Assembly: GCA_902527265.1 (NCBI GenBank)
Contig: CABZNY010000001.1
Location: 1 to 64,000 of the forward strand
Length of the DNA stretch: 64,000 bases
Source of the DNA: an uncultured Pelagibacteraceae bacterium
GTDB taxonomy: Bacteria > Pseudomonadota > Alphaproteobacteria > Pelagibacterales > Pelagibacteraceae
Reading direction: 5' to 3'
Shown here: positions 10,203 through 20,039 of the stretch, in pieces
Layout: the number at the start of each line of letters is the position of its first letter
How positions within the stretch are numbered: the first letter of the stretch is position 1
The notes under the pieces: generated by a model
Databases searched by the model: none
What the model was told of the DNA's origin: nothing
Seen by the model: only the letters and a program-made list of their open reading frames with translations
Translations under genes and position numbers: made by a program

Positions 10203-10682
10203 ATGATAAAAAAAATATTTACTCTTTTCATATTCTTTTTTTTAACTGTTGAAACTTTTGCTGCTGGAACAAGTTCATCAGATAAAAAACCGAGCTATAA
10301 AAATGCTGTAAAAATAATTGAAGCAGCTAAGAAATATGAATCCAAAAATAAAATGGATAAAGCATTAAAAAGATACGAAAAAGCTCAAAAAATTTTATTA
10401 AAACTCGACAAAGAAAAGCCCTTACAAGCTGATACACTAAACTACTTGGGTTTTACAACTAGAAAACTTGGGGACTTTGAAGCAGGAGAGAAATATTATT
10501 TACTAGGACTACAAGTTGAACCAAATCATGTTGGAATAAATGAATACTTAGGTGAATTATATGTTGTTACAAACAGAATAGATTTGGCAAAAGAAAGACT
10601 AAAAGTTTTAAAAGGTTGTAATTGTGAAGAGTATCAAGAATTAAAAGAAATTATAGACGGATCAAAAAAATCGAAATATTAG
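10203..10682 (+). CDS. Exported TPR-repeat protein
   Basis: Signal-peptide-like N-terminus; TPR-like helices (ADTLNYLGFTTRKLGDFEAGEKYYLLGLQVEPNHVGINEYLGELYV). Confidence 0.65.
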   Translation: MIKKIFTLFIFFFLTVETFAAGTSSSDKKPSYKNAVKIIEAAKKYESKNKMDKALKRYEKAQKILLKLDKEKPLQADTLNYLGFTTRKLGDFEAGEKYYLLGLQVEPNHVGINEYLGELYVVTNRIDLAKERLKVLKGCNCEEYQELKEIIDGSKKSKY

Positions 10683-11989
10683 TTTATATTTTGAATCATT
10701 TGCTCAGGCATCCATAAGGCTATTTGAGGAAACAAAACAATTAAGATTACCGCAAATATCATCAACAAGAATAACGGAAATGCACTCTTGGCGATGTAGC
10801 CCATATCTTTGTTAGCCATACCTTGCAAAACAAATAAATTAAAACCAACTGGAGGGGTAATTTGAGCCATTTCAACAACTATAACTAAAAATATACCAAA
10901 CCAAATCATATCAAAACCAGCCTGCCTTATCATAGGTTCGATAATGGCCATTGTAAGTACAACTGCTGATATTCCATCAAGAAACATCCCTAAAATTATA
11001 TAAAAAATCATTAATACGAAAATTAAAACATATGGTGATAATTCCATATTTTGTATCCAAATTGCTAGATTTCTAGGAAGGCCAGTAAATCCCATAGCGA
11101 GTGATAAAAATGTTGCTCCAGCTAGTATGAATGCAATCATACACGAGGTTTTTGTTGCACCAAGTAAAGATTCTTTAAAAGTTTTTAAGTTCAAACTTTT
11201 TTGAAAATAAGAAAGTATTAAAGCTCCCACAACACCCAGAGATGCTGCTTCAGTTGCTGTTGCAATTCCAGTATAAATAGAGCCAATTACACCAAGGATT
11301 AATAAAATTACAGGTATTAACTGTTTTGATTTACTTAATTTATTTAAAAATGAGTAATTTACTTCAGTTAATGGCATTTTATTTTTATTTAATAAAGACC
11401 AAATGATTACATAGCCCATAAAAATCAGAGCAATCATTATTCCAGGAATTATTCCTGCTATAAAAAGTTTTGCAATTGATTCTTGAACAGTTACACCATA
11501 AATAATTAAAATTATTGAGGGTGGAATTAAAAGACCTAATGTTCCTGAACCTGCCAAGCTTCCAAGTAAAATTTTTTCAGGATATTTTCTTTTTCTTAGT
11601 TCTGGAATTGACATCTTTCCAACTGTAGCAACTGTTGCAGCTGAGGATCCAGATATAGCTGCAAACAATGCACATCCAACAACATTGACATGTATCAAAC
11701 CTCCAGGAAGTTTCTGTAACCAGGGAGCCAGTCCCTCAAATAAATTTTCAGATAATTTAGTCCTAAATAAAATTTCTCCCATCCATACAAAAAGAGGCAA
11801 AGCAGTCAGAGTCCATGATGATGATGCGCCCCAAATTGTTGTGGCCATCGCATCTCCAACTGGTCGAGAAGTAAATAAAATCATTCCAATAGAGGAAACA
11901 CCAATCATGCTTATTGCTACCCATATTCCAGAGCTTAAAAAAAGTAGTAAAACCGTAATAAAAAAAATAGCTAATAAAATTTCAATCAT
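10679..11989 (-). CDS. dctM: TRAP transporter large permease (DctM family)
   Basis: GCALFAAISGSSAATVATVG, GSLAGSGTLGLLIPPSIILIIYG, EMAQITPPVGFNLFVLQG. Confidence 0.93.
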   Translation of the reverse strand: MIEILLAIFFITVLLLFLSSGIWVAISMIGVSSIGMILFTSRPVGDAMATTIWGASSSWTLTALPLFVWMGEILFRTKLSENLFEGLAPWLQKLPGGLIHVNVVGCALFAAISGSSAATVATVGKMSIPELRKRKYPEKILLGSLAGSGTLGLLIPPSIILIIYGVTVQESIAKLFIAGIIPGIMIALIFMGYVIIWSLLNKNKMPLTEVNYSFLNKLSKSKQLIPVILLILGVIGSIYTGIATATEAASLGVVGALILSYFQKSLNLKTFKESLLGATKTSCMIAFILAGATFLSLAMGFTGLPRNLAIWIQNMELSPYVLIFVLMIFYIILGMFLDGISAVVLTMAIIEPMIRQAGFDMIWFGIFLVIVVEMAQITPPVGFNLFVLQGMANKDMGYIAKSAFPLFLLMIFAVILIVLFPQIALWMPEQMIQNIN

Positions 11990-12467
11990 TATTATAAATT
12001 TTTAAGATTAGTAGATGAAAGGCACATATAAAAAAAAGTGTTGCTCCAATAGCGACGCTACATTGAGGTATCCATATTAAAATTTCATCAGCACCTTCAC
12101 TTCTTTCTTCAAACTCATACGAGATTTTTAACATTTTGATAAAATAATATGACATATAACCTGCAAATATTGTTGTGACGACTAAGCTCCAAACTTCTAA
12201 AAATTTTTTTTTAAAGCCTGTAGACTTTTCTAAAAATAATGTGATTCTTATATGACCCCCATTTACGAATGTATATGAAAGAGCAAAAAAAGATGAGGCA
12301 GCCATACAATACCCTGAGTATTCAGCTAACCCCCTTATATAAAAACCGAAAATTCTAGATGCAATTCCAGTTAATATAAAAACTGCAATAAGAATTAAAA
12401 AAACTGCAGCTATATATCCTGAATAATTATAAATACTATTTAATGATTTATTTAATTTCTGTAACAT
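11982..12467 (-). CDS. dctQ: TRAP transporter small permease (DctQ family)
   Basis: 4-TM small protein overlapping dctM; GGHIRITLFLEK motif. Confidence 0.85.
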   Translation of the reverse strand: MLQKLNKSLNSIYNYSGYIAAVFLILIAVFILTGIASRIFGFYIRGLAEYSGYCMAASSFFALSYTFVNGGHIRITLFLEKSTGFKKKFLEVWSLVVTTIFAGYMSYYFIKMLKISYEFEERSEGADEILIWIPQCSVAIGATLFFICAFHLLILKIYNND

Positions 12468-12500
12468 AAAAAAGGCTGTTTTTTTTTAACAGCCTTTTTT
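12468..12500 (-). terminator. Stem-loop between dctP and dctQ (candidate attenuating terminator)
   Basis: Perfect 13-bp inverted repeat aaaaaaggctgtt-ttttttt-aacagcctttttt. Confidence 0.75.
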
Positions 12501-12512
12501 ATTATATTTTTT

Positions 12513-13484
12513 TTATTTGTATGCGGCAAGTACGCTAGCACCTGTTTTGCCAGCTTTTTTCTTCCATTCTTTTGCCATTTTTTTTCCAACTTTTTGGAAA
12601 TGTTTTTCTAAATCAGCATTTACTTTGCCTACTACCATTCCTGCACCAGCTAGAGCTTTTTTATCTTCAATATTTCCAACTCTAGACAGCATCCAGCCTT
12701 TTTCTTCTGCAGCAGCAGCTTCTCTTTTAATTAATTGTTGAGTATCTGCATCTAACTTATTCCAAGATCCTCTATGCGCAACAACCATATTTTTTGGGAA
12801 CCAAGCAGCGATGTCATAGAAATATTTAACACCGTTCTCCCATATTTTGCTATTTTTGCCAGTTGTTGGAGATGTAATCATACTTTCAACTGCCCCTGTT
12901 GAAAATGCTTGACTGATTTCAGCCGCCTCAATTTTAGTTGGAGCCATACCTGTAAGCTCTGCAATTCTAATTGTTGCAGAATTATAAGCTCTAAATTTTA
13001 AACCTTCTAGATCTGAAACACTATTGATTTCATTTTTGCTATATAGTCCTTGTGCAGGCCATGGCACAGCATATAAAAATACTAATCCTTTTTGGTTTAA
13101 ACTTTCAATGATTGCTGGTTTTGAAGCTTGATAAAGTTTCATAGCATCGTCGTATGAAGTTGCTAAAAAAGGTTGTGAGTCAATTTCAAGAATAGGGTCA
13201 ACTTTTCCCAATGCTGACATAAATCTTTCACCCATCTGTGCTTGACCAGTCCTTACTGCTCTAAAGATTTCTCCACCTTTAAATAATGATCCACCAGGAT
13301 GTGTAACTATTGTAAGTTTTCCTCCACTTTTCTCTGAAACATTTTTAGCAAATTCTGCTGCATTTGCTGAGTGAAAGTTACTCGCACCATAAGCTAAAGC
13401 CATATCCCACTTTTCAGAAGCATTTACATTTGCTATTAACAAGACAGAAAATAAAATAGAAAACAAAGTTTTTAAAATTTTCAT
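12513..13484 (-). CDS. dctP: TRAP transporter substrate-binding protein (DctP family)
   Basis: Signal peptide; NSVSDLEGLKFRAYNSATIRIAELTGMAPTKIEAAEISQAFSTGAVESMITSP. Confidence 0.92.
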   Translation of the reverse strand: MKILKTLFSILFSVLLIANVNASEKWDMALAYGASNFHSANAAEFAKNVSEKSGGKLTIVTHPGGSLFKGGEIFRAVRTGQAQMGERFMSALGKVDPILEIDSQPFLATSYDDAMKLYQASKPAIIESLNQKGLVFLYAVPWPAQGLYSKNEINSVSDLEGLKFRAYNSATIRIAELTGMAPTKIEAAEISQAFSTGAVESMITSPTTGKNSKIWENGVKYFYDIAAWFPKNMVVAHRGSWNKLDADTQQLIKREAAAAEEKGWMLSRVGNIEDKKALAGAGMVVGKVNADLEKHFQKVGKKMAKEWKKKAGKTGASVLAAYK

Positions 13485-13598
13485 TAATCCTCCTTAATTT
13501 TTAAAAAATACATCTCATTATGTATTATTTATTAAATCAATAAAAATTTTCCCATGTTTTATTGAAAAATTTGAAATTGTTACTATTATATTGTTATC

Positions 13599-14213
13599 TT
13601 GATAGAAGAAGCCCTTATTTTACTGCAAATTATCTTTATAGATATTATATTGGCAGCTGATAACGCCATAATAATTGGTCTAATCGCGGCTAATTTTGTA
13701 CCAAAGAATAGAAAAAAAATCATATTTTGGGGAGTGGTAGGAGCTTTAATTTTTAAAGTTTTATTTGCAGTATTTGCGACCTATTTATTCAAATTTTACT
13801 TCATAAAAATTCTTGGAGGTTTGCTTCTAATTTGGATAGTAAATGATCTTAGAAAAGATCTTTTACAAGCTCAGAGACAAATTAAATCACCAACAAAAAA
13901 ATCCTTTGAACCTTCATTTGCAAAGGGTATGTATAAAGTGCTTTTCGCAGATATAACAATTAGTTTTGATAATGTTATAGGTGTTGTTGGTGCTTCTAAG
14001 GGTAACTTTGGGTTTATGATTTTTGGTTTAATTTTATCTGTAGTCCTCACAGGTGCTATGGCCACTTATTTAGCTAATTATATTCAGAAACATTTATGGG
14101 TCGTCTATATTGGAATAGCAGTTATTCTTATACTTGCAATACAGCTTATTATTGGTGGACTTGTTGACTTAGAAATTCTAAAAATTAATGAGGAATTTAA
14201 AAAGTATTTTTAG
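13599..14213 (+). CDS. TerC/YjbE family integral membrane protein (TTG start)
   Basis: IIFIDIILAADNAIIIGLIAANF and ADITISFDNVIGVVGAS acidic TM motifs. Confidence 0.85.
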   Translation: MIEEALILLQIIFIDIILAADNAIIIGLIAANFVPKNRKKIIFWGVVGALIFKVLFAVFATYLFKFYFIKILGGLLLIWIVNDLRKDLLQAQRQIKSPTKKSFEPSFAKGMYKVLFADITISFDNVIGVVGASKGNFGFMIFGLILSVVLTGAMATYLANYIQKHLWVVYIGIAVILILAIQLIIGGLVDLEILKINEEFKKYF

Positions 14214-14989
14214 TAAGAATGCTTTAATGATGGATATGAACCTCTTTTCACATCTGACCCAAATTTTTTAACTGCATTTCTAATATTATTTTTAAAATTA
14301 GCATATTTCTTAACGAATTTTATTTTACTATTAGTCAAACCTAATAAATCGTCTAAAACTAAAATCTGACCGTCACAAAACTTTGATGATCCAATTCCTA
14401 TTGTTGGAATTTCAATCGTCTCAGTAATTTTTTTTGAAAGTTTTTTCTCAATGCATTCTAGTACAATAGCAAAAACACCTGCTTCTTCTAAGATTTTTGA
14501 ATCTTTTAATAAATTTTTTTTTTCTTTTTCAGTCTTACCTTTATATCTAAATCTACCTCTTTGAGACTGTGGAGTTATACCTATGTGACCCATTACTGGA
14601 ATTTTATTATTTACTAAATGTTTAATTATATCTTTGATCTTACTACCTCCTTCTAATTTGATACCATCACATTTTGTTTCTTTAATTATTTTTTTACAGT
14701 TTTTTAGCGCCTGCAATTTATTTTTATAAGTATTAAATGGCATATCTACAATCATTAAACTTTTTTTTACTCCTTTTCTTACACTTTTAGAATGTTCAAT
14801 CATCATAGATAGATTCACTTTTCTTGTTGTATCAAAATTATATAAAACAGAACCCAAGGAATCTCCAACGAGTACAAGGTCTGTGTATTTATCTACTTCT
14901 TCAGCAATATTTTTCGAGTAGGCTGTTAAGCAGACTATTTTTGACTTATTTTTTTTTTTTAATATAAGCCTACTTATTTTCGAAGGCAT
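14210..14989 (-). CDS. panB: 3-methyl-2-oxobutanoate hydroxymethyltransferase
   Basis: LVLVGDSLGSVLY, IVDMPFNTY, GIKLEGG, VMGHIGITPQSQ. Confidence 0.93.
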   Translation of the reverse strand: MPSKISRLILKKKNKSKIVCLTAYSKNIAEEVDKYTDLVLVGDSLGSVLYNFDTTRKVNLSMMIEHSKSVRKGVKKSLMIVDMPFNTYKNKLQALKNCKKIIKETKCDGIKLEGGSKIKDIIKHLVNNKIPVMGHIGITPQSQRGRFRYKGKTEKEKKNLLKDSKILEEAGVFAIVLECIEKKLSKKITETIEIPTIGIGSSKFCDGQILVLDDLLGLTNSKIKFVKKYANFKNNIRNAVKKFGSDVKRGSYPSLKHSY

Positions 14990-14998
14990 AAATATTTA

Positions 14999-15418
14999 TT
15001 ACCAAGTACCTGTATTTTCCATAGATTTCCATGGCTCTATTGGTTCCAAGTAGCCATCTTGAAGTATTTCAACAGAAATTTTATCTGGAGATCTAACAAA
15101 TGCCATATGACCATCTCTTGGTGGTCTATTAATTGTATAACCCATGTCTCTTAATCTTTGACAAGTCTCATATATATTTTCAACTCTGTACGCCAAATGT
15201 CCAAAGTTTCTTGAACCATCACCCAAACTATCTCCATCCCAATTGTATGTTAATTCTATTTCAGCTTTCTCATCATCTGGAGCAGCAAGAAATACTAAAG
15301 TATACCTGCCCTTTTCACTGTCTTTTCTTCTTGTTTCTTTAAGGCCTAACCCTTCACAGAAAAATCTTAATGACTCGTCTATGTTTGAGACTCTAATCAT
15401 TGTGTGTAAATATTTCAT
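14999..15418 (-). CDS. gloA: Lactoylglutathione lyase (glyoxalase I)
   Basis: MIRVSNIDESLRFFCEGLGLKETRRKDSEKGRYTLVFL; FGHLAYRVENIYETCQRL. Confidence 0.92.
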   Translation of the reverse strand: MKYLHTMIRVSNIDESLRFFCEGLGLKETRRKDSEKGRYTLVFLAAPDDEKAEIELTYNWDGDSLGDGSRNFGHLAYRVENIYETCQRLRDMGYTINRPPRDGHMAFVRSPDKISVEILQDGYLEPIEPWKSMENTGTW

Positions 15419-15440
15419 ATAGATTACTTATATAGTCTTA

Positions 15441-17015
15441 TTATTCCAATTCAATAGTACTCGGTGGCTTAGAAGTAATATCATAAACTACTCTATTAAT
15501 ACCTCTTATATTATTTACAATTTGATTAGATACTGTTTGCATAAAAGATTTATTAAATTGAAAGAAATCAGCTGTCATTCCATCTTCTGATGTAATTGCC
15601 CTTAAAAGACAAAGAAACTCATAAGTTCTATTATCTCCCATTACACCGACTGTTTTTACAGGAAGTAATGCAGCATAAGCCTGCCAAATCTTGTTATATA
15701 GATTATTTTCTTTTAAAGAATTGATAAAATAATTATCAGCCTCTTTTAAAATGTTTATTTTTTTTTTAGTTATTATACCAGGCATTCTTATTGCAAGACC
15801 TGGTCCTGGAAATGGATGTCTAGAAATTATTTCATTACTCAATCCTAGTTCTGATCCTAACTTTCTAACCTCATCTTTAAAAAGGTATTTTAGTGGTTCT
15901 ACTAATTTAAGTTTCATTTTTTTTGGCAAACCGCCTACATTATGATGTGATTTAATTTTTGAAGTTTGACTTCCAGTCACAGATTTGCTTTCAATTAAAT
16001 CAGGATACAAAGTTCCTTGAGCTAAAAATTTTACATTTTTAATTTTATTTGCATATTTTTCAAATATTTTAATAAAAAGATTTCCTATTATTTTTCTTTT
16101 TTTTTCTGGATCAGATATATTTTTTAATTTTGATAAAAATAAATTTTCAGCATTCACATAAATTAGATTAATTTTAAATTTCTTTTTGAATGTATTTACA
16201 ACTTGCTTTTCTTCATTTTTTCTAAGTAGACCAGTATTAACAAAGATACATGTTAATTTTTTTCCTATTGCATTTGATAATAATTTAGCGACTACACTAC
16301 TATCTACACCACCAGATAATGCACAAATAACCTTCGAATTACCTACACTATTTCTTACTTCATTTATTAACTTTGTTTTCTGATCTTTTGCTGACCAATT
16401 TTTATTTAATTTACAAATAGAAAATAAAAAATTTTTTAGTATTAATTTTCCTTTAATTGTATGACTTACCTCTGGGTGAAATTGAATACCAAACATTTTT
16501 TTTTCTACATTTTCAATTATGCACATCTTAGAATTGTTACTTTGTGCAATTATTTTAAAATTTTTTGGTAATTTTGTTACTTGATCAGCATGACTCATCC
16601 AAACATTATTTTTTCCTTTAGAAAAAAAATTTTTTGTTAACTTACTTTTTTTAATTTCTTTTACCTCTGCTAGTCCAAATTCTCTATATTTTGAATTTCT
16701 TACACTTCCACCCATTGTTTTTGAAATTATTTGATGTCCAAAACAAATACCTAGTACAGGAGTCCCTAATTTAAGAAGTTTACTATTAAACTTTACTTTT
16801 TTGCTTTCATAAACATTCAATGGGCCTCCAGATAAAACAATACCTTTGATATTTTTTTCAAAATTTTGGAACTTTTCTATTTTTTTGTGACTTATAATTT
16901 CACAATAAATACCTAATTCTCTGATTTTCCTGGCAATTAATTGTGTAAATTGAGAACCAAAGTCTACAATTAGTATTTTGTTGAGAGTGTCCTCAAGACG
17001 CATCTTTTCTTTCAA
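15441..17015 (-). CDS. guaA: GMP synthase (glutamine-hydrolysing)
   Basis: VLGICFGHQ amidotransferase motif, [14 protein letters not shown]-loop, [13 protein letters not shown]-terminus. Confidence 0.97.
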   Translation of the reverse strand: MKEKMRLEDTLNKILIVDFGSQFTQLIARKIRELGIYCEIISHKKIEKFQNFEKNIKGIVLSGGPLNVYESKKVKFNSKLLKLGTPVLGICFGHQIISKTMGGSVRNSKYREFGLAEVKEIKKSKLTKNFFSKGKNNVWMSHADQVTKLPKNFKIIAQSNNSKMCIIENVEKKMFGIQFHPEVSHTIKGKLILKNFLFSICKLNKNWSAKDQKTKLINEVRNSVGNSKVICALSGGVDSSVVAKLLSNAIGKKLTCIFVNTGLLRKNEEKQVVNTFKKKFKINLIYVNAENLFLSKLKNISDPEKKRKIIGNLFIKIFEKYANKIKNVKFLAQGTLYPDLIESKSVTGSQTSKIKSHHNVGGLPKKMKLKLVEPLKYLFKDEVRKLGSELGLSNEIISRHPFPGPGLAIRMPGIITKKKINILKEADNYFINSLKENNLYNKIWQAYAALLPVKTVGVMGDNRTYEFLCLLRAITSEDGMTADFFQFNKSFMQTVSNQIVNNIRGINRVVYDITSKPPSTIELE

Positions 17016-17421
17016 AATCTTTTAAACGACTTTCAATTGATGCAATTTTTTCACACATATCTACACAAATTTTTTTAAAATCTTTACTCAATTCATCTGC
17101 TTTTGAAAAATTTGACCTTTCTAATTCCATATCAATTAAAAGGAACATAGCCTCTTCATTCTTGGGGTCTAAAAGTAAAGTAGTTTTAATATTCTTTTCT
17201 TCTTGTCTTTTATCTTCTTCAATTTTGAAAATTTTAGCTAAATAAAGGTAAGATGCCGAGTCTTTTGGATTATAAACTATATTTCTATGAAATAAAAATT
17301 TTGAATCTTCATATTTTTCTTTATCAAATAAATCTTTAGCTTCATTAAAAAAATTATTTTCATTCGTCTTAGCAACAGTACTAAGTAAAAAAAATGTTAA
17401 AATTAAAATTAAGTATCTCAT
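16993..17421 (-). CDS. Exported TPR-like protein
   Basis: Signal-peptide-like N-terminus and TPR-like repeats. Confidence 0.55.
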   Translation of the reverse strand: MRYLILILTFFLLSTVAKTNENNFFNEAKDLFDKEKYEDSKFLFHRNIVYNPKDSASYLYLAKIFKIEEDKRQEEKNIKTTLLLDPKNEEAMFLLIDMELERSNFSKADELSKDFKKICVDMCEKIASIESRLKDFERKDAS

Positions 17422-17423
17422 AA

Positions 17424-18488
17424 TTATTTTTTTATAACATCTATATTATGTACCATACTTTCATAAAATCCTGCTTTAGTAATTTTTACAAATTTTGGTT
17501 TTTTTCTTAAATCAATTACTTCCTTGGCTCCCATGTAGCCCATTGAAGATCTTAAACCCCCAACTAAGTTGTAGATTATCTTATCAACTTTACCTTTGTA
17601 TTTAATATATCCCTCTACACCTTCCGCTACGTATTTTGATGTATCTTTTTGTTTCGTTTGAAAATATCTGTCTGCTGAACCTTTATTCATAGCACCAATT
17701 GATCCCATACCCCTGAAATATTTATATAATTTTCCATTTTTTCTTATTTTTTTTCCAGGCGCTTCATCTGTACCTGCAAATAATGAACCTATCATTACTG
17801 CATCTGCACCAGCTGCTAATGCTTTTGCAATATCACCAGAAAATTTTATTCCACCATCAGCAATTAATCTTGTTTTACTTTTCCCAATTCCTTTTTTAAC
17901 ATTTAATATCGCACTTAGTTGTGGAACACCTATTCCTGCTACAAGTCTTGTTGTACAAATAGATCCTGGTCCAATTCCTACTTTTATAATATCAACACCT
18001 AATCCAACCAAAAATTTTGCAGCTTCTGCTGTAGCTATATTTCCAGCACAAATTGCTGTTTTCTTAGGACGTATTTTTTTTATTTTTTTAATTATATCTC
18101 CTACTTTTTTGGTATGTCCATGCGCTGTATCAATTACTATTAAGTCTAAGTTTTCTTCTAATATTTTTTGAGCTCTTTTTAATTCTTTATCACTTGCGCC
18201 GACTGCAGCACCTACTAGTAATTTTTTTGATTTTACCTTTCTAATTTCTTTAATCTGTTCTTCAACATTTAAGTTTCTATGAATTATTCCTAATCCCCCT
18301 GATCTTGCTATAGCTATCCCCATTGAGGATTCTGTAACCGTGTCCATTGCAGATGACAAAAGTGGTATTTTCATCTTTAGACTTTCTGTTAAATTTATGG
18401 AGGTGCTTACTTCACTAGGTAGAATTGCTGAGTAATTTGGCGCTAAAGTAACATCATCAAATGTTAAAGCTTCTTTAATAGTTTCCAT
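17424..18488 (-). CDS. guaB: IMP dehydrogenase lacking the CBS (Bateman) module
   Basis: EALTFDDVTLAPNYS, catalytic KVGIGPGSICTTR, RGMGSIGAM; only 354 aa, with HRNLNVEEQIKEIRKVK joined directly to SKKLLVGAAVGA. Confidence 0.93.
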   Translation of the reverse strand: METIKEALTFDDVTLAPNYSAILPSEVSTSINLTESLKMKIPLLSSAMDTVTESSMGIAIARSGGLGIIHRNLNVEEQIKEIRKVKSKKLLVGAAVGASDKELKRAQKILEENLDLIVIDTAHGHTKKVGDIIKKIKKIRPKKTAICAGNIATAEAAKFLVGLGVDIIKVGIGPGSICTTRLVAGIGVPQLSAILNVKKGIGKSKTRLIADGGIKFSGDIAKALAAGADAVMIGSLFAGTDEAPGKKIRKNGKLYKYFRGMGSIGAMNKGSADRYFQTKQKDTSKYVAEGVEGYIKYKGKVDKIIYNLVGGLRSSMGYMGAKEVIDLRKKPKFVKITKAGFYESMVHNIDVIKK

Positions 18489-18527
18489 GTCCTTATATAA
18501 ATGATTCTTGAAAAAATAAAAGGATAA

Positions 18528-19139
18528 CTATTTCAAATTTCTACAAATTATAAAATTTTCTTTAGAGTCTTTTCTACTTGAAGGAGGCTTGAAAATATCA
18601 ACATCTTTAAAAGATTTTTTACCTAATGCGACAATCTCGTTAAAGGATGATCCCATAAAAAGTTTAGAAATAAAATTTCCCTTTTTATTGAGTAATTCAA
18701 TTGCAAAATTCATTGCTTCTATACATAATTCTCCTGTAACTAATGAGTCTACACTTTTATTACCTGTGGTGTTAACTGCCATATCAGAGACTATAAGATC
18801 TACTTTCTTGCCAAAATAATTTTTGATATTTTTTTTTTGTTGCTCCTCAGTAAAATCCCCTTTTATATGTATTAAATTCTTAATTGGTTCAATGTCCTTT
18901 AAATCAATTGAAATTATTTTAGAGTTACTGAAATTTCTTGATATATACTGAGACCAACTACCTGGGGCTGCGCCAAGATCTATAACTGAGATATTATTTT
19001 TGATTATTTTAAATTTATCGTTTATTTCTTGCAATTTGTATACAGCTCTTGACCTATAACCCTCTAATTTTGATTTTTTGACGTAAATATCTCTCTTTTG
19101 CTTAATGATCCAATTTTTAGAAAATTTATTCTTTTTCAA
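18528..19139 (-). CDS. rlmE: 23S rRNA 2'-O-methyltransferase (RlmE/FtsJ family)
   Basis: SRAVYKLQEINDKF, VIDLGAAPGSWSQY, DLIVSDMAVNTTG. Confidence 0.93.
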   Translation of the reverse strand: MKKNKFSKNWIIKQKRDIYVKKSKLEGYRSRAVYKLQEINDKFKIIKNNISVIDLGAAPGSWSQYISRNFSNSKIISIDLKDIEPIKNLIHIKGDFTEEQQKKNIKNYFGKKVDLIVSDMAVNTTGNKSVDSLVTGELCIEAMNFAIELLNKKGNFISKLFMGSSFNEIVALGKKSFKDVDIFKPPSSRKDSKENFIICRNLK

Positions 19140-20039
19140 CTAATTCCCAAATCTTAAAGATTTTTCAATTATATCCCCATCCAATGTTTTAACTTTGGAC
19201 ATATAATTTTTATTATTTCTTATATTGTCATTATTTTTTCCTGCTAAATGAATAATTCCTATTTCATGGTTTGGTAAATAAGGTTCAACAAAAGTATTTT
19301 GTTTTTTGTCAAATTTAATCGCTTCGATTAAAGTCCAGTTGCAATAAGCAGGTAAAATTTCTACGTCTAAATTATCTGAATATATTGTAATATTCATTGC
19401 AATTTGTTCTGAACCCCAAATTTTTCCTGAGGATAAAGCTTTTTTTAAATTTTTTTGCCAGATTTTCCAATGAGGAGCACTTTCTTCTAAGCAAAATAAT
19501 CCAATATTCAAATGGGGTTTAAGGGCAACTTCTCTTGAAACATTCTCTGAGAAACCTGATGATTTAGCGTGTTTATAATTTTGTGATTTTATTCTTGCGA
19601 AACTTCCCCACACCCAATCTGCTCTTAAAACTCTTCCGTAAGATCTATCTGCTGATGTTGCTATTGCTAATTTTTTATTCTCACAGCCCTGAAAGTAAAG
19701 ATCGATTGCATACCAAGAGTTTACCCATGCATCAGCATCTATCCATAAATATTTTTTATAACCTGGAAAATAATTTGGTAAGAATGCTCTAGATACCTGA
19801 CTTTTCAACCACTCTCTTCCTTTTATCTTAAAACTTGGAACTTCAATATCCCACTCTGCCTTTTTGATTTGAAATACTTTTTTTTCTAATATTTTAATTT
19901 GTTCACTAGTTAATCCTGCATCCATAATGCAAATATCTACTGTTTTGCTTTGTTTAAATCTATTAATTGAATCAATTAATTCGTTAAGAAGATTGAAATA
20001 ATTTGAATCTGCTAATGAGATTATAGTATTTTCCCTCAT
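19140..20039 (-). CDS. GT8-like glycosyltransferase
   Basis: YLWIDADAW (DxD-like), HLNIGLFCL, terminal GIIHLAG. Confidence 0.6.
   Translation of the reverse strand: MRENTIISLADSNYFNLLNELIDSINRFKQSKTVDICIMDAGLTSEQIKILEKKVFQIKKAEWDIEVPSFKIKGREWLKSQVSRAFLPNYFPGYKKYLWIDADAWVNSWYAIDLYFQGCENKKLAIATSADRSYGRVLRADWVWGSFARIKSQNYKHAKSSGFSENVSREVALKPHLNIGLFCLEESAPHWKIWQKNLKKALSSGKIWGSEQIAMNITIYSDNLDVEILPAYCNWTLIEAIKFDKKQNTFVEPYLPNHEIGIIHLAGKNNDNIRNNKNYMSKVKTLDGDIIEKSLRFGN

Noticed and set aside
11685-12005. 106-aa plus-strand ORF opposite dctM
   Set aside because: Antisense to conserved TRAP permease motifs; no recognisable domain or start context.
12517-12741. 74-aa plus-strand ORF opposite dctP
   Set aside because: Antisense shadow of the dctP C-terminus, composition-driven.
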